The notes beneath the pieces were generated by a model. The model did no database searches. It was not told the DNA's origin and was given only the letters and a program-made list of their open reading frames with translations. From Periconia sp. R9002 (taxonomy: Eukaryota > Ascomycota > Dothideomycetes > Pleosporales > Periconiaceae): DNA of 63,374 nt. Made by a program: the position numbers and the translations under genes. Every line of letters starts with the position of its first letter. Within the stretch, counting starts at the first letter, position 1. This document shows, piece by piece, positions 35,342 through 45,519 of this stretch. The DNA lies in NCBI GenBank assembly GCA_023627715.1, contig JAMAHW010000134.1, forward strand, positions 1 to 63,374. The letters are read 5' to 3'.

Positions 35342-35673
35342 GATGAGTATCTGAAGGCCAAGAAGGTCCACTGTCACTCTTCGTATTTCACATTGGAGCG
35401 CTCTTATAAGATTTTTTTTTCGAGGCAAAGGATCCGAAAAATGTATCGTAGCGATGTGACTTTCATCTAAATTTTTGGTATTGTTACACTTAGTTAAGCG
35501 GGTCATTGCCGAATGCGTTGAGTGGAGAGGGGTAATTGTTCGCTCTTGACCTATTTTTCCATGAACCTAAAATTCAGTAAACCAAAGGATTCAGGCTAAA
35601 AGTAAACGTCTCGTCATTTGGAATAAAAGACAAACATACTTTGTAGGTGTAGGTAAGGACAATCGTGATGTCG
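35342..35673. other. Short intergenic gap
   Basis: About 330 bp between two minus-strand genes. It includes the promoter of the secreted protein and the 3' end of the kinase-ankyrin gene. A T-run lies at 35,413-35,420. No gene seen. Confidence 0.6.
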
Positions 35674-38600
35674 TTAGTCTTCCGAATCTTCTATTTCTTC
35701 CAATTCGCGTGTTTCGTGCATATCAGGGCGCAGATACAAAGTGAGGTTACTGAGCGCAAAAAATGCCCCATCATTTGGATCGATATCAGGACTGGTCAAG
35801 GCGTGTGCTGTGTAGCGGCTGAAGAATTCCTGTACTTGTCGGGAATTTGGATCATTTAAAAACCCCAGAGGAGTATAGCTTCGTGTTGTCATATCTACCG
35901 TGTCGCAGATGATGGCTGCTGGATACCTTTTCAAGTTGGGCAGGAGGTCTGCTAATGCCTGTCGGGCGGCGAACTCGGGACTCAAAGAGATGACGATAGA
36001 ATGTTCGTCAATGTTGGCAAATTGCGTCAAGGGCGGTTTGTATATGAATCCGGGGTCGCAGTGGTCTCGACTTGCGATCGAACACATCCAAGGATTTTCT
36101 TCTAGATAGACGTTTCTTTTTGAGTCTCTTTCACCAATCGCAAGTCGTAAGACGTCTCGCATAACGAATAAGTAGGCATGATTGGTAAGCAGATCGATAC
36201 CGGTATTCAAACATACTATGTTCTGGACCGTTGAGCTGGACTGTAGGATGAACATGTACTTCTCCCATCGCTCTGAAAAGGAGCTCAGATACCTCGCTTC
36301 CACTACATCTATACAAGTTCTCAATAGTTCCAACTTAAATTCGTTAGTGTTAGTCTTATTCGAGCATGCCAGCAAGTCACGCCAAGGTTGGCTGACGGCT
36401 CTATTTTGGCTGTGAGATAGAGCAGAGAGCATTTGCAAAGGTGTTCCATGCATAGGTTGCTTCATGTTATTTGAACTATCTTGTGTGATATGAGCAATCA
36501 AGTTTCGACAGTCGGAAGTCATGATAGCCAGTCTTGCCAGGTGTAAGCGTTCAGGTTTGTTTGGAGTAGTCAACGATACAATATCGTGCAGTACGGTGCG
36601 ACCGGGCTGTTCCTTGCCAAACACACTGATGGTTGGATCCGCTCCTATACCTAGCAAATAGACTGCTAGTTGGTAATGCTCATGAAGTACTGCCTTTGAT
36701 AGCATGGCCCGGTCATCGACGGCCTGTCTTAGCCTGGTATTCTTCTGTAGAAGTAGGTGCGCAAGGTCTTTGCTACCTGCATCAATGGCAGCATCCAAGG
36801 CAGCGTTTCCGTACATGTCGTCGTCACTGCAGTGGAATCCATGCTCCATCATGCAACCTACAAGGTGTCTTTGACGTATTTTTACGGCTTCCGGAAGGAG
36901 ATTTTTTACGCCATGGATCGTCCTGTTCTCCGTCGTGAATGTTTCAATTAGACGTTTCAATTCCTCCACGCTCATGAACGAAAGATTCCCTATCACAACT
37001 GTTTCAAGAAGTGCTTCGCAATCGAGTGTCACAACCAGAATCTTGAGCAAGGTAAAATCACCGTTGACAAACGCAGCTTGAAGAGCCTTAAGCTTCAAGG
37101 TCTCGCTGGGGTTTAGGTGATGTGCGGAGAAATATCTCAGAAAAGTTTCTGACAATTGCTGATTTCCACTCTCCACAATGTGATATAGGATATCTTCTCT
37201 TTCAGATGCTGAAACTTGATGCCTTTTTCTAAAAAGACGGCTCAACTCCGCGGATGCATCAATGGGCCCTGCTGCGATTGCTGTCTCAGCTCGAAATGGC
37301 TCGCGTCCTTTGTCGCAACAGTCGCTCTTGCCGATGAGTCGTATAATATCGGAAATTCTTGGGCGTTTTGAAGGGTCTTCTTGCATCATAGCGTGAATCA
37401 ACGTGCATAGACTCATGTGACGACGTGATATGGAGCCCCGTCTTCCATCGTCCGTAACGCCTTCGAATGGGTAATTGGCGAAAACTTCCTGTTGAAGATC
37501 TTCCTCGGATGCCGTTACAAATATTGGGCGATCATCCATCAACTTCCTGATCCATTGAAAGACATGAGGCAAGTTGGCATGGAAAGTCGAAGCCGGAGAG
37601 CCGACCTCAAGAGTTTCGTAAAGATCATCAAGGGGATGACCACAAAGGACAGTTTGCATCTCGAGGAATACGCAGCCCATTGAAAAAACGTCCGCCGCTC
37701 TACCGTGAGATTCGTTCCAATGCACTTCGGGAGCACAGTATTTGGCAGTCCTTCCCACCCAGGCATCAGTTTGACTGTGATCTGTTGGTGAAAATGACCG
37801 AGAAATGCCAAAATCGGCAAGATAAACCTGTAATCCGAATACTACTTCATGACTTCTTTTGATAAGAACATTTCGAGGTTTTATGTCCAAATGTTTGGTT
37901 GTCTGGCTGTGTATGTATCCAAGTGCGGATGCAAGACACTTGAAGAATCGGCCAAGGCTAGCAATGGCCATAAAATTCCCGTAGTCGACGGGGCGGTGAG
38001 GTACAAGCACGCTCTCAATTTGCTGTAAGAAATCTTTCAGGTCAAGATCTGCCACGGGGTACAAGAGCACTGCGAATGTCTTGCCTTGGATATAACTTCC
38101 CACAAGTTGGACAATGTGCGCATGTCTCAGCTTGTGAAGATGCTTTACTTCATTCATTGCATCTTCCAGTGTCATTTTCCTATGGCACGTCATAGACTTT
38201 CGCGCGAGCAAGATTCGCCTGCATTTGACCTTTTCAATTCGAGCGGTTGCGGAACAGAATATCAAGCCTTCAAGTTCTAAGGGAATCGCTTCGTATGGCT
38301 GGTATTCCACGTGTTGGCCATTTCCAGGCTTGCGGCCAGACCAGTTGAGCTCGGTGTCGATAGATGGAAGAAGCCCGCTTTCTTCCAAAATTTTCATATA
38401 ATCCGAAGAGGAGCCCAGGCTCATAGGTCCACGTATGGATTGTCGCATGTTGGGTTTCGATCTTACTGGGATCTCTCTACTCAGCTTCTGAGAGAACGGG
38501 CTCGTGCTGAAGTAGCTGGTGCTATATGAAGCTGCATCAAATTTCTCATGATTGGATTGATTGGTCTTGGCCGAAACAAATGTGCCTGTTGACGCAGACA

Positions 38601-38808
38601 AACCGCCGGCAGAGAGACCTGGGTGGTATTTTTTTCGGTTTGAGTCGGCTGAAGAACTTTGCGACAGGATGATACTGGGTGTGTGGGGATGTTTGAACGA
38701 CGTTAAGTCGCCTAGAGCATCGTTCTCTTCATCTTCATAGGCGTCGTCGCTGTCGGGGTAGTCATCAATCCCATCCCAGATCTGATCAGTGAGATCAGAG
38801 TCACCCAT
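35674..38808 (-). CDS. Protein kinase with C-terminal ankyrin repeats
   Basis: Single-exon gene of 1,044 residues. An acidic and Ser-rich N-terminus (1-170) precedes a kinase domain (about 175-495): Lys204 in LLARKSM, Glu220 in AMNEVKHLHKLRH, the catalytic loop HLDIKPRN (Asp308, Asn313), DFG at 332-334, and APE at 359-361. The glycine-rich loop is not recognisable: the expected position reads FCSATARIEKV, with no GxGxxG. Arg of HRD is Leu, so it is a non-RD kinase. From about 500 helical repeats follow; clear ankyrin-type units occur around YGNAALDAAIDAGSKDLAHLLL and HYQLAVYLLGIGADPT. The C-terminus is acidic. Kinase-ankyrin fusions are common in filamentous ascomycetes and mostly uncharacterised; a signalling or recognition role is inferred. 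Confidence 0.9.
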   Translation of the reverse strand: MGDSDLTDQIWDGIDDYPDSDDAYEDEENDALGDLTSFKHPHTPSIILSQSSSADSNRKKYHPGLSAGGLSASTGTFVSAKTNQSNHEKFDAASYSTSYFSTSPFSQKLSREIPVRSKPNMRQSIRGPMSLGSSSDYMKILEESGLLPSIDTELNWSGRKPGNGQHVEYQPYEAIPLELEGLIFCSATARIEKVKCRRILLARKSMTCHRKMTLEDAMNEVKHLHKLRHAHIVQLVGSYIQGKTFAVLLYPVADLDLKDFLQQIESVLVPHRPVDYGNFMAIASLGRFFKCLASALGYIHSQTTKHLDIKPRNVLIKRSHEVVFGLQVYLADFGISRSFSPTDHSQTDAWVGRTAKYCAPEVHWNESHGRAADVFSMGCVFLEMQTVLCGHPLDDLYETLEVGSPASTFHANLPHVFQWIRKLMDDRPIFVTASEEDLQQEVFANYPFEGVTDDGRRGSISRRHMSLCTLIHAMMQEDPSKRPRISDIIRLIGKSDCCDKGREPFRAETAIAAGPIDASAELSRLFRKRHQVSASEREDILYHIVESGNQQLSETFLRYFSAHHLNPSETLKLKALQAAFVNGDFTLLKILVVTLDCEALLETVVIGNLSFMSVEELKRLIETFTTENRTIHGVKNLLPEAVKIRQRHLVGCMMEHGFHCSDDDMYGNAALDAAIDAGSKDLAHLLLQKNTRLRQAVDDRAMLSKAVLHEHYQLAVYLLGIGADPTISVFGKEQPGRTVLHDIVSLTTPNKPERLHLARLAIMTSDCRNLIAHITQDSSNNMKQPMHGTPLQMLSALSHSQNRAVSQPWRDLLACSNKTNTNEFKLELLRTCIDVVEARYLSSFSERWEKYMFILQSSSTVQNIVCLNTGIDLLTNHAYLFVMRDVLRLAIGERDSKRNVYLEENPWMCSIASRDHCDPGFIYKPPLTQFANIDEHSIVISLSPEFAARQALADLLPNLKRYPAAIICDTVDMTTRSYTPLGFLNDPNSRQVQEFFSRYTAHALTSPDIDPNDGAFFALSNLTLYLRPDMHETRELEEIEDSED

Positions 38809-39579
38809 ACTTTATCTTCGACCTGTTCATGAACGACGATTGTCGGCGTTGCCAGAGGCTGATGGTTCACGGTTAAACGTCCAATGTTACGTGCGCCATA
38901 AACGCTGCAGGTCAAAAGACAACGATGGAGAGAGATGTGTTACTAGGAAGGAGAAAGTAGGTGGTGGGAAGAGGTACTGCCCCCTGCAAGATGTAAGCCG
39001 AGATGCGGGGCTTCCGTGGCTGTACTCCTACCGGTACGAGGATGGGACCGCAGCACCAAGTTCTCTGTTCACAGCCACACCGCATCCCCGATACATACAT
39101 AATTGATATATCGTGTACCTGTAGAGGAACTTGAGACGCAAACATGGACTAAGCGTGAAAAATAACTTGGTATCAACTTTTACATTGAGGCAATAAGATT
39201 CAAATTAATTCAAGTTCGGTAATAATAAGCGTCAGAACCGATCAGTCGTAACTTCTGCCGCGTGATGGAGTACATATATAAGATCACGTGAAACACCACT
39301 CAATGATATAAGAAAGAGAAGATCAGGGAAAAACCACTCTCTTCGTAGCCGTGATACCAGGATTCGAAATGCTCATGGAGCAAATCCTATTGAAAAAATC
39401 ATCGATGCAGGATGGGGGCAAATAAATCATACATGAGCCAGTACATGTAGATACATAGATGATCTCCGAATCGTGTAGGAGCGACATCAAGGTGGCACGG
39501 ATCATGCGAGGAGCACAAGTCTATACCTAGTACGAGATGAGAATGGTTTTTCTAAGTCTATGCTCGAAAACTACACACC
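38809..39579. other. Intergenic, no gene seen
   Basis: About 770 bp between two minus-strand genes. Open frames such as 38,789-39,106 on the plus strand overlap the kinase start and are not protein-like. A short TATATAAG-like stretch is at about 39,273-39,281. Confidence 0.6.
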
Positions 39580-40743
39580 TCAAAACGATCCTAGAATAAG
39601 CGTTTTCCCAGCAACATAGTCCGACACAATATTCGTACACATGTGGCGCCCTTTGAAAAACCAAATGAGGAAGCTCCACGCATTCCAACTACCAATCTGG
39701 CCAACACCACGAGCCCGTCCAACAGTGACCGTCATGGTCGTTTTGCCATCTTGCTTATACTCTGGTACACTTTCTCCTACAAGATACTTGCCAAATGCAG
39801 CGGCGAGATGACGAACTTGCGCTTCTCTGACAGCAGCCGCGTACGAGTCCAAACTAGCCGCATCACCGACGAGGAAGACATTGTCATAGCCCGGAGCACG
39901 GAGCTGCTTCGTAACTTTCAAACGGCCATCGCTTTCCAACATAGACGCTGGCGCGAAGCTAGTGTTGAACTTGATACCCCAGGTTGGGACGAACAAATCG
40001 GCTTCGAGAGTCTGTTTCGAGCCGTTGGTCTTGGTGATTTCCAATACCTTCTTTCCAACCACCTGATCAGATGGCGTCTCCGTGATTTTGGCGTTCGTGA
40101 TGATATTCACCCCAAGTTTCTCCAGTTCTGTCTTCGCGGCCTGCCGCGTCGCGGTCATGACGATCGGAGGTAGTGGAAGGGAATCGCTCATCACGAGCGT
40201 AATTCTCTTCTTGTTGCCTCCCTTGGCATATTCGTACGCGAGCTCACCCGCAAACTCCACGCCCGTAGGACCGCCTCCACCAATCACGATAGAACTCGCA
40301 GATTCTACCTCTTCTCTAAGACGAGAGAGTGCGGCCTTCGTCTCCTCGGATGACCCCACGAGCTTCCAGGGCATGTTGTTAGCGTACGTGCTTCCCGTAG
40401 CCACAAGAACCGTGTGATATACGATTGATCGGTTTGCACCGTAGCCGTCAGATACGCTGACAGTGTTTGCATCCGAATTCCATGAGTCGACCGTGCCGAG
40501 GACGAATTCAAAGCGGTTCGAAGGGTAACTGGAGAATGCGTCCGGGATGGAATAGAATGTTTTGTTGTCGGTGATTTGACCTGGGATCGCACCCCGCGGG
40601 GATGCAATGTTCCAGTAGAAGTCAGAGGATTTAGAGATGAGGATTACTCTTAGGTCGTGTTGATTGGCGTAGTGTTTGAGGACGTAGTGGGCGAGGGGTA
40701 GGCCAGCCATGCCTGCCCCGAGGATTAGGAAGGTTTTCGACAT
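39580..40743 (-). CDS. FAD-dependent oxidoreductase, AIF/FSP1-like
   Basis: 387 residues, single exon. The N-terminus, KTFLILGAGMAGLPLAHYVL, is a Rossmann FAD-binding motif (GxGxxG). The central VIGGGGPTGVEFAGELA is the NAD(P)H-binding Rossmann motif. VFLVGDAASL near the C-terminus is the conserved FAD-contacting GD motif. This order is that of pyridine nucleotide-disulphide oxidoreductases of the AIF/AMID (FSP1) group, which reduce quinones with NAD(P)H. There is no CxxxxC redox disulphide after the first motif, so it is not a classical disulphide reductase. The hydrophobic C-terminal AWSFLIWFFKG could dock on a membrane. The ATG at 40,743 is chosen because the FAD motif starts five residues later; the upstream frame is Lys/Tyr-rich and unlikely to be coding. 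Confidence 0.9.
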   Translation of the reverse strand: MSKTFLILGAGMAGLPLAHYVLKHYANQHDLRVILISKSSDFYWNIASPRGAIPGQITDNKTFYSIPDAFSSYPSNRFEFVLGTVDSWNSDANTVSVSDGYGANRSIVYHTVLVATGSTYANNMPWKLVGSSEETKAALSRLREEVESASSIVIGGGGPTGVEFAGELAYEYAKGGNKKRITLVMSDSLPLPPIVMTATRQAAKTELEKLGVNIITNAKITETPSDQVVGKKVLEITKTNGSKQTLEADLFVPTWGIKFNTSFAPASMLESDGRLKVTKQLRAPGYDNVFLVGDAASLDSYAAAVREAQVRHLAAAFGKYLVGESVPEYKQDGKTTMTVTVGRARGVGQIGSWNAWSFLIWFFKGRHMCTNIVSDYVAGKTLILGSF

Positions 40744-41600
40744 GGAGTATTTGTATGAGAATTTTTTTGAATTTTTTTTCAAAATGAACTTGCTTGTCGT
40801 GATAGAACGAGGATTTGGATACACTTTATATCGATCCACGATATAAACAGTTTGCGGATGTGCAAATCGGACAGGTCACAGATTTGCACATTGCACTCAC
40901 AAGCCCGTTTCCCTATTCTTTATTGGATTGCCGCAGAGTTTCCAGCTCATTGAATCACACGAAGTAAACATGGGGCTTCGGTGGAATTCCCCAAAGACAG
41001 GATAGCCAATACGAATTGAGCAAGCGGGCAACGGGGACCACGACCTCTAGGCAAAGATTTGTGCAAAAATGATGTTCAAGCACATATGACCAATTCCTTC
41101 CCGAGGAAAACAAGAGGTTTACATTGCCCAAAATACTAGTTGAGACAAACGAAGTTAATAACTCCTTTGTAGGGCTCGCTGAGTTTCGCCAGATACGGAC
41201 TAGTTTTGTAGTTTCGTAGTGCTCACGTGGTAAATAGTGTACACCCCTCGGAACAATAAGTTTTGGGGTCAACGGTACCACTGACTCTGATGTTGCGTAC
41301 TAGAAACTTTTTTTTTCAGCATGATTGGCATTCTAATATTGCATGTGACGATGTCAAGAGACCGAGTCAAGGATCTTTCAATAGGTATGGGATATTGTTT
41401 GATGACATGTGTTGTTGAAGCACGCCATAGTAAATCCGCTTATGTGCTAGCTACTCCATAGACGGAATCTGTCGTCCCTGTAAATAGCATTTGAGGCCCG
41501 GCTAAATAGAAATACACCGATCTCCGATTAGTAATTATACGTTAGCGAGTCGTATACATATATACATATGTACATACCCGATCCAGATGGCCAGAGTATT
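40744..41600. other. Intergenic, no gene seen
   Basis: About 860 bp. It holds the oxidoreductase promoter, with GATATAAA-like sequence around 40,840-40,850, and the 3' end of the small gene to the right. Open frames inside are not protein-like. Confidence 0.55.
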
Positions 41601-42063
41601 TCACATATCGTCAAGCTTCACAACAACCCATATTTTTATTTGCCGTGGCCTCCCGGCTATTCGATTCTTTCCCTTCGATACCCTCCTCAATGATTCCGTG
41701 TCTTGAAGCTGATTGAAATAGTTGTCTCCACGGCTAATGCAGAAGTGAACACCCGCTTTAGCGATGTCCACAACATGAATGTGCATGTACATATCGCATC
41801 GTGGAGTATGGCCCGCCGCAACAATTGGTCTCTCCCACTGATCGATGTACGTTAAAATTCGCAGTCCATCTGCCGGCAAATCAAGTCGCAGGCATCCAAA
41901 GGCTACGGGCTGAAAATAAGATCCAAGGTTTCTTCTTCGACGCGCCCTCTTCAACTTGCTTGCGAGCATTCATAAGCTTCCCCAACGTAGCATTCCACAT
42001 GAAGAAATATAACCCAATCTTACCACAACTAGTTCTTTTGCCGGTCTCCATCAGAACTGTCAT
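41601..42063 (-). pseudogene. Conserved-looking hypothetical protein with a frameshift
   Basis: Two overlapping minus-strand frames make one protein of about 150 residues if a single base is skipped near 41,930. The first, from ATG 42,063, reads KIGLYFFMWNATLGKLMNARK and then KKKPWILFS. The second resumes QPVAFGCLRLDLPADGLRILTY, WERPIVAAGHTPRCDMYMH and GRPRQIKIWVVVKLDDM, with stop at 41,601. The break lies at a TTTT run, so a one-base insertion or an assembly/sequencing error would explain it. No intron with usable splice sites joins the frames. I do not know the family by name; the composition is that of a small soluble globular protein. Confidence 0.55.
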
Positions 42064-42722
42064 TGTTTCTCAAAGGAAGGGATGCTTCTTCTCGCCATCG
42101 TCCCGCTTACCGTCCGCGTGGCGTTCGTGGCGTTAGGGTCGATTTAAACTCGCCTATAAGAAAGAACGCACAGACCAGGGTCAGACTACGTATGGTAATA
42201 GGCTAACTGTAAGACGCTAGAGCCCGTATCAAAAGCTGAACACGTTTGTCTACTTCTAATTATGGTTAGCTATTGGTCCGTGCGTTGTTCCTTTTTGAGC
42301 GAGTTTCTACGGCAGATGGGCCCCTGCCGCTCAATATCGTCGCGTGAGGCTTGCACCGTTATGCAGATCTGAAGCGAGGAAAACGACAACAGAGGGTGAG
42401 AGGTCAACCAGACTTGCGTTCTGCAACTACACCGGTTGCATTCTCATCACCCGATGCCCATGCCAGGATGGCCATTGTCTACTTGCCTATACGGGAAGCG
42501 GGGTATTCTTCAACGATGCAGACCTTACGTGAGCTCAGTGTAGACATCGGGCTATTCGAAGAGATGGACAGCACACTCAGCTCGGAGATGCCTTTTAGCG
42601 GACGAATATCTGGGGTCACGCAGACGATTGTGCGACTCTATATCGGCATATAAGTAGGGGCATGGTAGTCTTTGATGGGACCTTCAACCTGGTGCTCGGC
42701 TACTATATATTTGTTGCACAGC
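42064..42722. other. Divergent promoter region, no gene seen
   Basis: About 660 bp between the small minus-strand gene and the plus-strand esterase. A CTACTATATATTTG stretch at 42,702-42,715 is a plausible TATA region shortly upstream of the esterase ATG. Short open frames (42,344-42,653) have no recognisable domain. Confidence 0.55.
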
Positions 42723-44408
42723 ATGCATTTACAGATTTTAATTTCGTTCGTCGGCCTAATTGCTACGGCAATATCAGTCCCTGTAACACCGTTCCAACGG
42801 AACTGTGCTGCGCTAGCAGGCAAGATTAAACTCGATCTCCCCTTTACCGTCAACCTTGCAACCTATCTGCCGCCCGACGTTCTCGTCAATGGAAAAGCTG
42901 AGGGGGTCAACGAGACATGCCTTGCCCCAAATATTCCCTACGTCGCTGCATCGATACCCGTCGGTGTGTGTCGGCTGAACCTCAAAGTAGAGACGACGTC
43001 CACCAGTGAGGTGTATATAGAAGTCTGGCTGCCAGAGAATTGGACGGGCAGGCTGCTGACGACAGGAAACGGCGGTCTTGCCGGATGTAAGTGCCGATAT
43101 TCGTCCGACCTGACTCCGTTCCGGCTTTCTTTCTGACATTATTCTCTTCTAGGCATCCAGTACACCGACTTGGCGTTCGGAGCGACGTACGGGTTTGCCT
43201 CGTTTGGCTCCAATGGGGGCCATAACGGAACCTCTGGCGGCGCCTTCTACCAGCAGCCCGAAGTGCTTAACGACTGGATCTGGCGTGGTGTCCCAACCGC
43301 GGCGCACGTGGGCCAGTTGATTGCGAAGCAATTCTACGGGAGAGACGGGGGTAAGAGCTACTATATAGGGTGCTCGACCGGCGGACGCCAGGGGTTTAGA
43401 GCTGTCCAGCGAAACCCAGAACTCTTCGACGGCGTCATTGCGGGTGCGCCTTCTGTCAACCAATTTGCCCATATCTCATGGTTTGCCAATGGATACCGCC
43501 TACTTGGACCCGACATCAACGACACTCTCGTGAGCATCGAGCAGTGGGAAGAAGTCCAAGAGCAAGTCTTGAAACAGTGCGATGCACTCGATGGCGCGAG
43601 CGACGGCATCCTCGAGGACCCTACTGCGTGCAAGTTCGACTGGAAGCCATTGATATGCCGCGACGGCGACGGCGACGGCACCGTGTGCTTGACGCAGGCC
43701 CAGGTCGACACCGTGTCCCAACTCTTCGCCCCCGTCACCTACAATGACACGCAGATTTACTCAGGCCAAGTCCATGGTACAGAGCCAGACCTCATCACCT
43801 TCCTATACAACTCGCTCGTAGCCGGCTGGATCGCCGACGGTTTCCGCTACATAGTTTACGACGACGCCTCGTGGGACCCCGCCAGATTCACCTTGCAAGA
43901 TGCCTTCCACGCCGCGACTACAAACCCCCGCGACGCCGCCACTTTGGATACCGACATCTCTGCCTTCCGCGACCGCGGTGGCAAGATCATCCATTGGCAC
44001 GGGTTAGCAGACACTATTCTCGAGCCTACAGAGTCGGATGAGTACTACCGTGCGGTACAAAAAACGCTTGGTGCGTCCACTGCACAACTCGACGAGTTTT
44101 ACCGCTATTTCCGCGCCGGCGGCGTCGGGCACTGCGGAGGTGGGCCTGGTGCAAACTTCATGGGGCAACTGGGCCAAAGGGTAGCTGCTAGTGACCCCGA
44201 CGACAATATGCTGATGCGAATCGTGGCGTGGGTGGAGCGAGGCGAGGCGCCTGTGTATGTTAGGGGTACGAAGTTTGTAGACGATGATGACAGTCGACCA
44301 GTGGAGTTTCATAGGAAGCATTGCAAGTATCCGTTGGCGAATCAGTATACGGGGAGGGGTAATGGCACGGATGAGCAGGGGTGGAAGTGCGTTGAGGCTC
44401 GTTCGTAA
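42723..44408 (+). CDS. Secreted tannase/feruloyl esterase family protein
   Basis: Two exons, 42,723-43,086 and 43,153-44,408, with intron GTAAGT..TAG, give 539 residues, normal for this family. The N-terminal MHLQILISFVGLIATAISV is a signal peptide. The nucleophile is in IGCSTGGRQ (C195-S196), the acid Asp408 in WHGLADTIL, and the base in GVGHCGGGP (H448-C449): the family CS-D-HC arrangement, where the two cysteines beside Ser and His form a disulphide. Conserved AGAPSVNQF follows the nucleophile. A calcium-loop-like stretch, CRDGDGDGTVCLT, is present. The enzyme should cleave ferulate or gallate esters of plant polymers outside the cell; substrate preference cannot be read from the sequence. 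The start is the Met immediately before the signal peptide. Confidence 0.94.
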
Positions 44409-45519
44409 GTGGCGGTGTTTGATATCGGGCAGCTTTATTCAGTAAGGGGTAATTGAGCGTAATGTCCATTGGATATCACTACTCTAATTATCGTATACAA
44501 CTTTACATTGTAATGGGATGTTGGGGTACTCAGCATAATTCTGAAACTTGAATTGAAAGGAATTCTGGATGCGCGTCATGTATATCACTTTTCTCTGATG
44601 AAAACATCGCAAATCAAAAGCCACATCCTAGGATAAGAAAGATTTAGCTATGCTAGCTAGGCTACAGTCTACTTAATAGCGTACCCGACTGTATGAACAC
44701 CAAGACGAGCGAGGCGTAGAGGCATGGCCTTGAAACATGAGATATTATGCATTGAACATAACAGTATACGTATATGCATATGGTAGGTAACTTAACACGT
44801 GACAAATATTTACCTGTTGGTACGTCGTACATGTAACCACGGACTTTTCGTGCGATTTTGATACGTCGGTTGGTGCTGCGTATGATTTTCATGAATCATT
44901 TACATATTCTTTAATAGGGAACTCAAACCAGCAATTTAGTGTTATGTGGGCTCTATGATAAAGTAGAATCTGCCTTGTGAGGTTGGAGATTGTAATGCAA
45001 GGCTGCAAAATTAACACATCAATAAACTTCGTGAGCCTCGTCTCCATCAAGATGCCTCGCATCGCCATTTATTATAACAAAATACCAGAGCTGTATTACT
45101 TCGCCTTTGGATAGGAAATCATTTCGTTCTGGAATGTGTTGACGAGATGGATTTGATGGGGCTTCAGGTCATGACTGTTTTTGGGCAATGCAATCAATAC
45201 GAGAGCCCTCTGTCTGCCTTGTGCGGCGCTAAGCCCCAATGTTCGAGGACATGCATGCTGGAGGGCCAATTGAAGCAGGACCATGTCAGAAGCATGCAAC
45301 ATCACAGCCGAGAGCATAACTGGTTGATGATTGGAGCTGAACCGAGGCTGAACCTCATGAGCTCGTATAACTCAGCCTTTCGGCCGTTGGCCATTGAAAA
45401 TTTTGTTTTTCAGCTACAGCACACCTGAATTCAGTGTATAGTTGATCGACTACTTTTCACATAACCTTCGCCCACGGCAGATTGAGCCATTTATCTCGAC
45501 CTTGGAATCGAAATTCGAC
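44409..45519. other. Intergenic, no gene seen
   Basis: About 1.1 kb between two plus-strand genes. Open frames such as 45,147-45,428 are not protein-like. The DNA is moderately AT-rich without repeats I can recognise. Confidence 0.6.
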
